Source: Membranipora membranacea (lineage: Eukaryota > Bryozoa > Gymnolaemata > Cheilostomatida > Membraniporidae). From it: a stretch of 60,000 bases of DNA. The stretch lies in NCBI GenBank assembly GCA_914767715.1, contig OU612073.1:9860001-9920000 (forward strand), written 5' to 3'. The notes under the pieces were generated by a model. That model saw nothing but the letters and a program-made list of their open reading frames with translations. It ran no database searches and was not told the origin of the DNA. Shown here piece after piece: positions 25,149 through 35,900 of this stretch (the first letter of the stretch is position 1; each line of letters opens with the position of its first letter). A program made the translations under genes and the position numbers.

Positions 25149-28145
25149 TCATGACTTCTTTAGAGCTTTCTTTATCAATGCCAACCTCTGAAAATGAAAA
25201 GAAATGTCCAATAAACTTCCATCACAATAGGGTTACAGTAGTACAAAAGTTGTTTGCGGTCCTAAAGGTGTGTTTGCATTGATAATTTTTCCAGGCAGAT
25301 TTTCAACAAAGATTATAAAAGTAAGATCAGAGCAACAGTTGGGCTATGGTGGCAGCATCTGCTAATGGTTGCTTAAATATGGAAAACTTGCAGCAGTTGC
25401 CCTATCTCCTATCATTACAAGCCTCAATCATAGGTATGCAACCCACGGTCTTTAGCCTGAGACTACCTGTATACATTATATAGATAGCATAATTAGTATG
25501 ATGTATCATTGTCTCAAACGACTTGCGATTTTGCGTCTATCAACCAGAAGGATTACAAAATATATCTTCTTATTGTAGGTAAAGTTCCCAAAATTGAATT
25601 TCATTAAGGATGAATAACTCTTGCATGGTTGACCTGATGGAGTGATGCAAATTCATACCTGTCTGTGAGCTTCAGTTGCCGGGGCACGTTTATAAGGTCT
25701 GATCTCCTCAGAGCCAAACCCGGGTATCCACATATTCCAGGATCTCTCAAGATACAACTGTACATCCTTTACCTCAAGTGTATCTGAGTGTCTGTGCTTA
25801 GCGATATCACAGGAGGCATTGACTACATTCTCAATAAAATCATCAGCTATCTGCATCAACACCTTCAAAGAGCAAAACAAAATCACTTGTTAATACAATT
25901 GAGAGTTACTCCCTCTCGGAACATTAGGCTCTGAGAGGGAGTAATTCCTAATTGCAAAAGGGGTTTTGATAATTAAATTGCTAAGATATATGATCCAACC
26001 CAATTTCAGGTTATTATAGTGTGATAAAGGTAATGCTCAAGATCAGTGAGTGAGAAAAAAGTAAGGCTCGACTATTATAAATCTGAGTCTGAACAAACAA
26101 CTAGCATGTCATTTTATTGAGTTTAGCAAGACATCATACATTGATAAGATTTCATCACAAAAATTTAACCATTATGCCAGTCAAAAAAAGCTGGTTTATA
26201 TTTTGTTGAAATTTCAGAAAACTCAAGTTGTTATCTTGGCGGTAGCTGAGATCTATTTGTATGGCAATGATTTATCTAAACATGTCTAAGGCTTGAGTTA
26301 CTAAGTTTGTACGCTTCAAGGCGGGGGGGGGTGGTATTGGGAGGGGGCAAGAGTCTGGGGGGGCTCAGACTATGATGTAGGATATTAGTAACACACCCAA
26401 TAACCAGAAAAACAAGTTTTCTCACTCAAGCTATCACCTACCTCCTCTACATCATCCTCCAGTTGAGCCATGGGATCGATCTCTTTCACCAGATCCTGTA
26501 GTCTTTTCCTATCCAGTATTTTATGAGTAGCTGGGATGTTTGTTGGCTCCGCTTTTACCATCTCGACGGAGGGAGCAGCTGGAGTAACCGGCTGCGGTAT
26601 AGGCTGATATTGTGCTTGAGGTGTGGACGGCAATGGTGTCTATAACATCAACATAAATTGTCATGATTTCATTGTATGACACAGGGGGGTCTTTCAATTA
26701 GAAAGAGTGCTCCTTTACTAAAGCAAGTTATCACTATCACCTCGCTCAAAATTATCACTCACTTGGTCTTTCAATTAGAGAAAATCGCTCACTCAGAATG
26801 TACATAGTTCCATCAAGTGACTGAGCGATCTGAAAGTGAGACCCCTAGCAGGTATCGCTCACTCACTGAGTGAGCGATAAGATTGCGATTTTGGCTGTTT
26901 CTAATTGAAAGACCCCCCTGGATAAAACCAGTCAACAGTTTCTTGTGTCGATAATTAAAATCTTTCTGATTATTCTTATATGTTCATGTTTTGTGATCAA
27001 ATACGTACAAAAAGTAAAATAATTTTGAGAAAAAAAGGCACTCTGACTGGGAAAATCTGAGTATATCATTTTAGTCTTTTAAGTTTCCTGTCATTCCCTA
27101 AGCTTATGCAAGTTCGAAGGTGCATGAAAATTATAATAAAATCATTAAAGAAGGCACGAAGACATGTCTTTTCAGTTCAGAATCAGAGATTTCCAAACAA
27201 ATGATTGTGAAAATCCAATAACACTCTGTGATCAGATTGGAAAGCAGGTGGGGAACGAATAGACTCAGTTCTAGAACAATGCATAGATACCTGGTCACAA
27301 TCAGGGGCGTCATGAAGTCCACCCTGATGATGGTCATGATCGTTCTCTTTACGAGATTTGGGGCGTTTGGAAGTGAACTGAAACAACAGATTTCTTTTCA
27401 AAATGCTTATCATACTCCACAAGCTAATCTCACGCCAGTATCAACAAATTCATTGCTATATTCCAAATGTCAATGTCACGGCGAGTTTATAGGAGATTTT
27501 CTCTGAGTAAGATTGCTACAAGCGAATTATTATAAAGTCCTAAAGTGATGAGAAACCTTATGGACACTCATAGACATCACTGAGGTTTTGTATTTGGCGT
27601 GAGTTTGATTTGCAAACTGATTTAGCTCACCTTTAAATTCTCCTGTTTTGCTTTACTGAGAATGACTTGGAGGTTTTTCATTTCTTCTTTCTGTTGCTCA
27701 GTATGAGGTCCAGATCCAAAACTCTGCGCAGAGTAAATCAAGAATGTAAAATTTATAGCCTACTGCTTTCCATTTATAATACAATGATATTAGCACATAC
27801 TAATAAGATAATTGTTTTACACCAACATTAGTATAGGCCTGTCTTGACAAGCCTTGCTGGGAGGGAGGGGGGGGGGGGAACCAACAAAGCTTGCAAGGCA
27901 TGCTTCTTGTACTAATCCATGTCAGTGTAAATTAATTATCTTGTATAATTAATTTTCAAGTTTCAAATCTGAAAAGCGGCTAGTGAAGATACCTCGGAAT
28001 AGATTGAGATATTTACTTGAGACGCATTAATTTTGGGACCGTGCTTCAGCACTTGCTGCTATGATTTATAATTTGTACTCACATCAAGTTTCATCTGAAT
28101 CTTGTTGATCATATCAGGAAAGTTGACTGGCTTGTTTGTTGCCAT
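25149..28145 (-). CDS. TAF12: TFIID subunit 12 (TAF12), complete
   Basis: TAF12 is a histone-fold subunit of TFIID and SAGA that pairs with TAF4 (or ADA1) to nucleate transcription pre-initiation. Six exons, in coding order: 28145-28083, 27723-27631, 27377-27291, 26639-26442, 25862-25659 and 25187-25149. They total 227 residues and every junction is phase 0. The N-terminal half is variable and includes a His/Asp-rich exon (27377-27291) and a Pro/Gln-rich stretch (STPQAQYQPIPQP). The histone fold spans about residues 128-200, from RKRLQDLVKEIDP through LMQIADDFIENVV. It is followed by the near-invariant metazoan block WNMWIPGFGSEEIRPYKR and the C-terminal TEAHRQRLALIKK. The human protein is 161 aa, so the extra length here is all N-terminal. 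The start is the first Met in an exon ending with a clean donor (GTGAGT). Confidence 0.95.
26310..26368. repeat. G-run-rich tract in TAF12 intron
   Basis: Several G runs (GGCGGGGGGGG, GGGAGGGGG, CTGGGGGGG) within 60 bp, potentially able to form a G-quadruplex. The end, CAAGAGTCTGGGGG followed by TCAGAC, recurs at 51604-51632. Confidence 0.5.
26682..26920. mobile_element. 239-bp inverted-repeat element (MITE) in TAF12 intron
   Basis: The termini are perfect inverted repeats of about 23 bp beginning CAGGGGGGTCTTTCAATT. The interior has a second palindrome built from TCGCTCACTCA / TGAGTGAGCGA near 26855-26880. No coding capacity and no clear flanking target duplication are seen. The CAGGG tips resemble hAT-type ends, but the superfamily is not settled. 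Confidence 0.75.
27855..27882. repeat. G-rich run in first TAF12 intron
   Basis: GGGAGGGAGGGGGGGGGG-type run. The flanks contain a short motif, GCCTGTCTTGACAAGC, that recurs as variants near 11873 and 56131, suggesting a decayed dispersed repeat. Confidence 0.4.
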
Positions 28146-28813
28146 ATTTCAATTCAGAGAGGATTGATACTGTAATCAATAAAACGTTTACGGTGTCACT
28201 CACTCAGGTACCTACAAGAAAAACCAGAATTGGATTTAGTATAATAATCAAAATATGCAGATGATACCAAAGTTCACCTGTGTATGCCCACACTGAAAAT
28301 AAACCAACCAACCAGGGTTTCAAACAAGTTCTCATTGATTGATGTCGGATGATTATTCAGTGAGAATTGTCTTGAAATTTTTCATCCATCAAGTGCTTAA
28401 ATGCTGCTCAAACACAGCTAACATGGAATCACACAGAGCAGTTTCCAGTTCCTATCATATTCAGCCATGGAGTAGAACTAGGTGATAAAACAGACTACAG
28501 ACAAAAACACATTACGCTTTCTGCTCTTAAGGGCTTAGCCTACCTCCAAATACACACTAAGAGTAAAGCAAAATACTAGATGATTGCAAGCTCCGTGGTA
28601 TGCTACAGGACCTCGAAGCTTGCAAGCAAGCATTTGGAGTTACGATCAACATATAATAAACCAAAGAATGTCCTTGATGGTACTATGCATGTAGATATTG
28701 TATATCATTTACTGATTTTTACTCAAGATGCGTGTAATTCATGCAAGTGAGAGTAGGTAATAACAAAAATATATGCTGTTCTGAATGGGCACTAAAAACC
28801 GTCAATTGGCGAT

Positions 28814-28973
28814 GGTTGTTGTAAGAAATGTGGCAGGTACTGTATAATAGGGCATGTCTTACAGCACTCAAGGCTTATGCAGCATTGTTGTTGGTTTTGT
28901 AGCGCCGAATGAGTGCTGTTAGACATGTCATGCACGTACGTACAGCACCTGCCATCTCCATCTCACAACACCC
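28814..28973. mobile_element. Fold-back inverted-repeat element
   Basis: Two arms of roughly 60-65 bp are imperfect inverted copies of each other, with matching blocks GGCAGGT, CATGTCTTACAGCACTCA and GTTGT. They are separated by a loop of about 35 bp. There is no coding capacity, and I saw no clear target duplication. Confidence 0.6.
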
Positions 28974-30540
28974 GAGTGATGGATTGGACTACAGTACCTA
29001 AAATATCTTTTAGCAAGCAAGATGGAATTCACCAACAAACCCTATACTAAGATTATTTGATAGAACTGGCTACTATTCCGTCCATGAGTGACAGAACTGG
29101 ACCTTTCCCGTATTGCAGACCTTCTTTTACCTGTCCCTTGTTAACTGTTGTCAATAACAAGAAAATTCTGGACACATGACAGGTGATACTGTTACTGGAG
29201 ATTTGAGATGGGTAAACAGGCAGGCATGTAATTCCCAGGGAGCCATATAATATTCACATCACTCACACTCCACTGCTGAGTCACTCCCTGGCCTGCTCCA
29301 GTCACAGACTGGATTTCCCATTTCAATTAGGGTGGTAAAACACTTTCTACATTTGTATATCAGGGCATCGGTTTGAGCAAGGAGTCGGTCTATGTTTTCA
29401 ACCAACTAACTGGTCTCTGTTGACTGCTGCTCAATACAAAAACTTTAATCTTAAATTTTGAAAGTGAAACTGCGGAAAAAAAGTAGAATAGCTAATATTA
29501 TAAAAATAAATGAATATAATGTCATAATACGGAGTTATCCTCTTTTGTGATAGGTGTACACAATGCAATACATCAAGTAAGAACAACATGTAAATCTAGC
29601 ACAAAGCAGTGAGCTAACTTGCTCCTCTTCACTGTTGAGTCTTTGCAATACTCAGTTGGATTTTGGGCAAGCATTATTGAACATGAGACCCAGTTGTCAC
29701 ATTCAGCGACAAGAATAAAAGAAAAAGCTTTTGCTTATCTTCATAATTATCATGTAATACGCAAAGGCTATAATATATCTGTTTGGGTTTGCAGCAACAC
29801 AATTTTGGTGCGCACAAGATTTAATCTTGATTTAATGTCCGACTTTTGGAGTAGCTCTTTGCCACTACTGTCTACAAACTTCTTTCAGTTCAGGCAGGCA
29901 CTGCTGCCACATTTTCAGTTGCTATTTGCTTCTTACACTAATTTCTGGCGGAGCAGCGGTAACTCTAGTCCTCTGAAATTTCTGGCTGAACCTTGCATTT
30001 TCACCTTCTTAATTGTACTTTGAGACTTATAGAAATTCTCAGCATTTTAGAGTGGTGGTAAAATAGTATATAAATCTAATATAATTTAATAACGTCTACT
30101 ACCTAACAAGTTAACATGATTGAAGATCAATCTGAAACTTTTGGATGAGTTATGTTCGATGAGGTGAAGTTCAGGAGAGCCATTTAATGACCGGTCTAAG
30201 TAGCACGCTTTTATTTTGCTGTAAGAAGTCTCTCTTTCAATGGATTGACAGTTTGGTATGCGTGACATATGAGTAGGTTGAGGTTGTGTGCATATATAGG
30301 TGGAAAGACTCATGCCGATTTTGAAAGCCACACTCACTTAGCCAACAGCACAGCTGCTTATCACCAAAAAATTAATATCTACAAAACCTACGAAACAAAC
30401 TTCATACCAAAATATTCTGGCTTGTAAACAAGTTGTAATATTTTGCCTGTAGGCAGGTATTTTCCCCAAATCAAAGATTTGACCAACCTGATTGGTCAAG
30501 GGAAAAGTTAGAACTGATACGATACTGCTAAACTATTTTG

Positions 30541-30870
30541 CAGTTGATTAATAACCTGTGATTATAGCGTAATATGCCATCTATCATCATCTGTACCTTA
30601 CTATTTATTACCATCTCAGAATCTCTTCGATCTCAGCGCTCCACCCTATGGATGTCTATATTGTGAAATCCGTAGGGAACTTATTGCATCAAAATTCGAT
30701 GTCATGAATACTGCGACCTATTTTCTAGTTGATTAATAACCGCTGATTACTGCGTAATGCCTGTACCTTACCATCTCAGAATCTATTCGATCACCACGAA
30801 GCTGCAACCTATAGACATACATATATTGTGAAATCTTATGATGAAACTCATCATGCCAAAATATTATGCC
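30541..30870. repeat. Diverged tandem duplication
   Basis: Two copies about 180 bp apart share GTTGATTAATAACC, GATTA-TGCGTAAT, TACCATCTCAGAATCT and ATATTGTGAAATC blocks in the same order. The copies differ by substitutions and small gaps. Confidence 0.65.
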
Positions 30871-30981
30871 AAAACTCAACAATCAACATTCCAGCAAATA
30901 ATAATGTCCTAACTCCTAATCATACCTTTATAGCGCATGATATGAGGGTCATGGATGGATGAAATTAATTGTTAGTAAGAT

Positions 30982-32821
30982 CAGAGACTATAGATAAAGA
31001 GACCTTCCACTTGCGCATAAAATGCGAATAGCCAATCAGCGTTATTTAACGGTCACTCCCACTTCTGGTTGTAAAGTAAGCGTTGCTGTTTCGGACAGCA
31101 TTGGCTTTCTCAATAAATTTTCAGGTTTTTCACCTGAGTTATTTGAGGCAATTAACCACAATCATGATGACAAAACCAGACCAGACAGCAACAAAGTCAC
31201 TATCAACTTGTTATTGCATTCTTAGCCAGAGATTAATATTTTAAGGTATTTTTGTGAGAAAGTAAGGGATTTGGTAGTATTATCCATCATTGTTGCCAAC
31301 TGCTATGTAATGATGGCCTGTCTTGTGATGAGTTTCATAGACAAAGTTTATCATGTGTGAGGACAAGGGGATACTCTTAGCCAATGTTCATTAAGTCTAA
31401 CAAAATAAAATTCAAAAATTACTTTTCACCTCAAGTTTTGTCAATGACAGAGGGAAATCAGTTAACAAGAAGAAGATGCCTTCTTTTTGTTTGGATATCT
31501 TCGCTTCTTATTGTATGCGCTAAGATTTATATAAAAAATCATGGGGACAGGTACCATACATGACAAGTTGGTAGACCTAGAAATCAGGAGATTTCTGCGG
31601 ACGAACTCCCAACCACTCTATGTCCCACGGTGCAGGTGCAATTCAGTCCTCGTTTTATATTATGAACTACATCATTTTACCTGATTTTGCAAATGATGTA
31701 TTTTTACTGTACTTTATCCAAACTAGGAGAGACAGCCCTGAAAACAGTTTTAGGCCAGCTAAAGATATTGAATAGCAGTAATGGTAATGCAAATACATAG
31801 TTATATGTACTGTGGAGTTTGAAAAACATAGTTTCCCTGGCAAAAATAAGCTTCAAAAATGTTCTGGGTGAAGGGAGCTGAAAAAAGGGAGGAAAAAGGG
31901 AGATAGGGAGGGGGTGGCAACAACCCCTAAAAACTGGGAGGCTCCCTACCAAAAAGGGAGACTTGTCAGGTATGACAGGTACCAACCATACAAATGCATT
32001 CAAAACTGAAGTGAGAATGGCGGCATCAGAGTAGAGTGCATCGTCAGCAGACTCATGCTGTTTTAAATTCTCTTTTAAAACTCTTCTTCTATTCAGCTTA
32101 TATGCATAGATACTGACAAACGAGAAAAAATTACTTGCATCGAGGGATAGAAGACCTCCCTCTCTGCCTCAAAGTTATTGTGGCTATGAAAAGCTTTTTT
32201 TTAAAATCGCTTTGAAATGTTGTTTGGGCAGATATAAGATGATGATATTAGATATAGGATTCAGAGACAGCCCTGATTCAGAGTAGTTCAAAGCACATAT
32301 CTTCAGGCGACAATCAGCAATATGCTAGAATAAACCAAGTAAAAGTTTTTTAGGATGATAATTTCCTCAGACCTATGCTATGGAAAATCTCTGTGCTGGC
32401 CTGACTGATGAATTCAATTCAGTCACCAGAACTGGAGAAGATATTATCAGTGCTTGTTCACATTTTACTAATGTCGCATTGAATTGAAATTCAGTTGTCT
32501 ATATATATGGGGTTACATTACAAAAAGGTTTTATCATCCACCAAGTATTTTGTGTTTTGATGCCTACATTTTATTTAAAAGACACATTTTAGATTTCATA
32601 TGTCCCAGTTGATGTTATCGAAAGTTCTGTGTGGATGTACTTGTAAAATAAACATTTAAAGCGATCACCTTGTCAATTTTTGATAGTAAATTCATTGCTC
32701 TGGGTACGCTTACCTCCAAGCGATTACCACCAGAAAGGGGCGGAGCCTAGTTTTCAATGTGTTCGCATCGGTTATATACGTTATCATGGCAAGTGGAAGG
32801 TCTCATTATCTATAGTCTATG
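30982..32821. mobile_element. 1,840-bp non-coding inverted-repeat transposon with 7-bp target duplication
   Basis: The left tip reads CAGAGACTATAGATAAAGAG and the right tip, read inward, CATAGACTATAGATAATGAG. The terminal inverted repeats are about 33 bp with two mismatches, ending CTTCCACTTGC inside. Both sides are flanked by GTAAGAT (30975-30981 and 32822-32828). The interior holds no convincing transposase; frames at 31022-31225 (plus) and 31704-32003 (minus) look incidental. The right end is 98 bp before the P450 start codon used here. Confidence 0.8.
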
Positions 32822-32918
32822 GTAAGATCTCGTTATGTCTGTTTTCCCTGTTATAAGGATTTCAACATGTCCAGTCCAACGCATAGCTAAGGCGTTGATC
32901 AAGAGAACAGGTCACATT

Positions 32919-35900
32919 ATGGGTATAGAGGAGATTTTGGATTTGTCCACACTCAGGGTATTCTTAGTAACTTTATGTATCACTCTAATCTATTGGTAAG
33001 TCAGCATGTAAATATAATAATGATAATATAATACGATGGATAATATGATGAATGAGAAGAAAATGTATAATTCTAAGATATATACCTGGGTTAGAGTATG
33101 CATTATTTTGAGCAAATCTTTATGTATTATAGATAGATGATTGGCTAAAAACTCACTTTTTTTCGTTATTTTTCCTACTTTTATTTACCCGGAATGACAT
33201 CAAAAAGATTACGGCTGTGAATAAAATGTATTAAAAGAAAGCCTTACTTAACTTTATCTCCACTTTGTTTAGTTTACATTATTGACGTATCCTTTACAGG
33301 CGTGGCACACAGTCATTTGACCTCTTCAAAAGGCTGGGAATCCCTTACAGAAAACCTCTCATACCCTTCTTTGGTAATCTCATTGCATATAATTCAAAGG
33401 TAGGTGGGTACAACATGTTTCCTTTGCTATGAACATTTCCAACCGAATCAAAAAAATATCACTTATGCAACAAAATATAACATGTAAAGGAACCTAGAAT
33501 TTCAAGGAGAAGTATTTATATGCCGAGCAAGCAAGTCCCCACAAGACATGATGGCAGATGTAAAGTTTTTGCAAATTCTAGCATATTGCGCAGGTAAAGC
33601 AATAGATTTTGACACCTTGTAGGCGCAAGTTGATAAAAAAAGGAGGCAATTTTTAAAGCTACACATAATTTTCACCCGGAAGAGCTATGAACTTTGTTAG
33701 TGTCAAAATATTCCATAACTACTGCAGTCCTAGCTGCCGGACTGTATATTGCCTTGGTCCTTCTGAAGTCTTCAAGTCAACGGTGATGCTTAAGCACAGG
33801 CCAGCAGTCTGTGATTATGCCAATAGTAACAGACTACTTTTCGATATATTTAAATGCTGTAAAAAGTAATTTCCCAAAAACATCTCAGTAATAGTTTTTT
33901 TCTCTGTTAGAGTATAAACCTCAGGCTCAGGCTGGTAAAAAGTTCCTATTCTGGCTAACGATTTTCCCACATTTTTAAAATTGCGAAAAATGACTTAACG
34001 TTATCAAACCAATTTTCTGCCTTTCAGCGTTTTCTAGAACCTGATCACAGATTCAGGGTGTTACAGTGACAACTCCACGATCAGTTTCACACCATAGTTT
34101 TTCTGAATTCCTCAGTTTGTTCGTCAGCTTTCTCATAAACACTTAAATCTATCACACCTATCTAACTACATGTTTTGGCTATTTCACAATTACCAATGTC
34201 TAGAACAAACATCTGTGAGATCACAAAAGTGTGATTCCCATCTTACTAGTACACTCTTCGGCACAGGAAGTTCTTTCAAGGTGTGTCATGTCATACCCTT
34301 GACATATACTTATGCATTTATGAGCCTCATTTACCTCATTAGCTCTTATACCCCATTACTCCATTTACCTAAATTACCTAATAAACATCATTAGCCTACA
34401 TAACATACCATTAACTTTTTTGTTAAATTATGACTACCTGAGATGGGAGTCTATTTAAGATGAAGCAGGTGGTGAACTATTGGCAAGCTTTTACTTTATC
34501 TTGAGCTACTTCTGCCGTATGCCAAATGGCAAACTTTTCCCCATGCAAATACTTAGAAGTTTTGCCCATTGCCCCCTCCCCCCCCCCGCCCGTCCCCTGG
34601 CTTGTGTACTGCAGTGATATATCAGTGCAGTCTCCGATTGCACTCAATTTTGTTTTTAGACAGTGGCAGAGAATGATTTATTCCTACTAAAGGAGTTCAA
34701 AGGCCAGTTAAATGGGTAAGTTGACAGCTTGAGGCAATAACTCAGATTTTATTAAGGGGAAAATTTGAAAAGAAAGAAACATTTTAGGTCAGAAAGGCAT
34801 ATTAAATCTCTTTAAAACTTTAAAATTTTTTGCCAATAATGATATTTTAAGCTTGAAGGTGTTTAAAGTGCATGTTTAATGCCAACATTATTTTTGATTA
34901 ATCACTTCTCTCATGTTGATGCGTGGCTGTTGCGCAAACCATCCCTAGATCAATTCATTTTAGATGTTACACAATATTTTTTTTAATATTAACCCAAACT
35001 GACTTTTGCAAATGGTATACAGCGTTAATAATAATAATAGGAATAATAATAATAATTATTATAATTTTATCATACTTTACCGAAACTAACTTTTGTTATG
35101 GCATTGAGCGTATAATAATAATGAATAGTTGTAAATGCTTGGATCTATTTTCAGGGCATTTCAAGGAATGAAGCCTGTGATAGAAGTGGCGGACGCAGAT
35201 TTTTTCAATAAAGTAGCCACAAAATCTTTCTCAAGCTTCCGAAACAGAAGACACATAGTGTTGAGGGCTGAAGAACAGCCTATTCTCACACGTAGAATGG
35301 GTTTAGTACGAGACGAGCATTGGAAACACCTGAGGACTCTTATCGGACCGACTATGTTCACGACAGGCCAGCTCAAAAGGGTATTTGTCACTGATATATA
35401 TTCATGGATTTGGGGAACATAGCTGACCCTGAACAAGCATATGGCAATTTATGGATGATTGCTGGAAACATTTTCTCATCTTTGATTGGTCCAAAAGATC
35501 AGTAATGCTACAGCAGCCCCTTGTAATCATTGTCAAGTAGCTTGCCTTAGTTTTTAAATGTCATTACTGGGACGTCAGCCAATGCATAACGCTAAAGCTG
35601 CCAGAGTTTTAGCTAGATCCAGTTACTGACGCAAAGCTATGTACTGATAAAATTCATATCAATGATATTTGTCATGTCTGTTTCCACACTGATTACGTGA
35701 TGTACTATTGCATGAATATCTCTCATCGATAGAGAGCGATTTAATTCACTTAGCATGAGTACCATCACAAGGAATTTGGTGTGCCAACCCGAGTTAAATT
35801 TTATTTATTAGGGGCAGGTACATGTTAGGTACTCTTACTAAATTGACTCTAACGATTAGAGATACACATGATGATAGTGAAGTGTGGTCTATTTCTGTAT

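Larger units (their letters stand above)
28146..30981. other. TAF12 upstream region
   Basis: A non-coding stretch of 2.8 kb that should hold the TAF12 promoter near 28146-28250. It contains a fold-back element (28814-28973) and a diverged tandem duplication (30541-30870). The open frame at 29619-30023 (plus) has no recognisable similarity. Confidence 0.5.

Noticed and set aside
29619-30023. 134-codon plus-strand open frame upstream of TAF12
   Set aside because: No recognisable domain. Phe/Leu/Ser-rich translation is typical of non-coding AT-rich DNA.
31704-32003. 99-codon minus-strand frame inside the 1.84-kb element, considered as a transposase
   Set aside because: Too short, with no catalytic motif. 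It reads through a purine-rich low-complexity tract.
32835-32918. Upstream in-frame ATG as the P450 start
   Set aside because: It would add 28 polar residues before the hydrophobic anchor, unlike CYP3 relatives. Kept only as an alternative.
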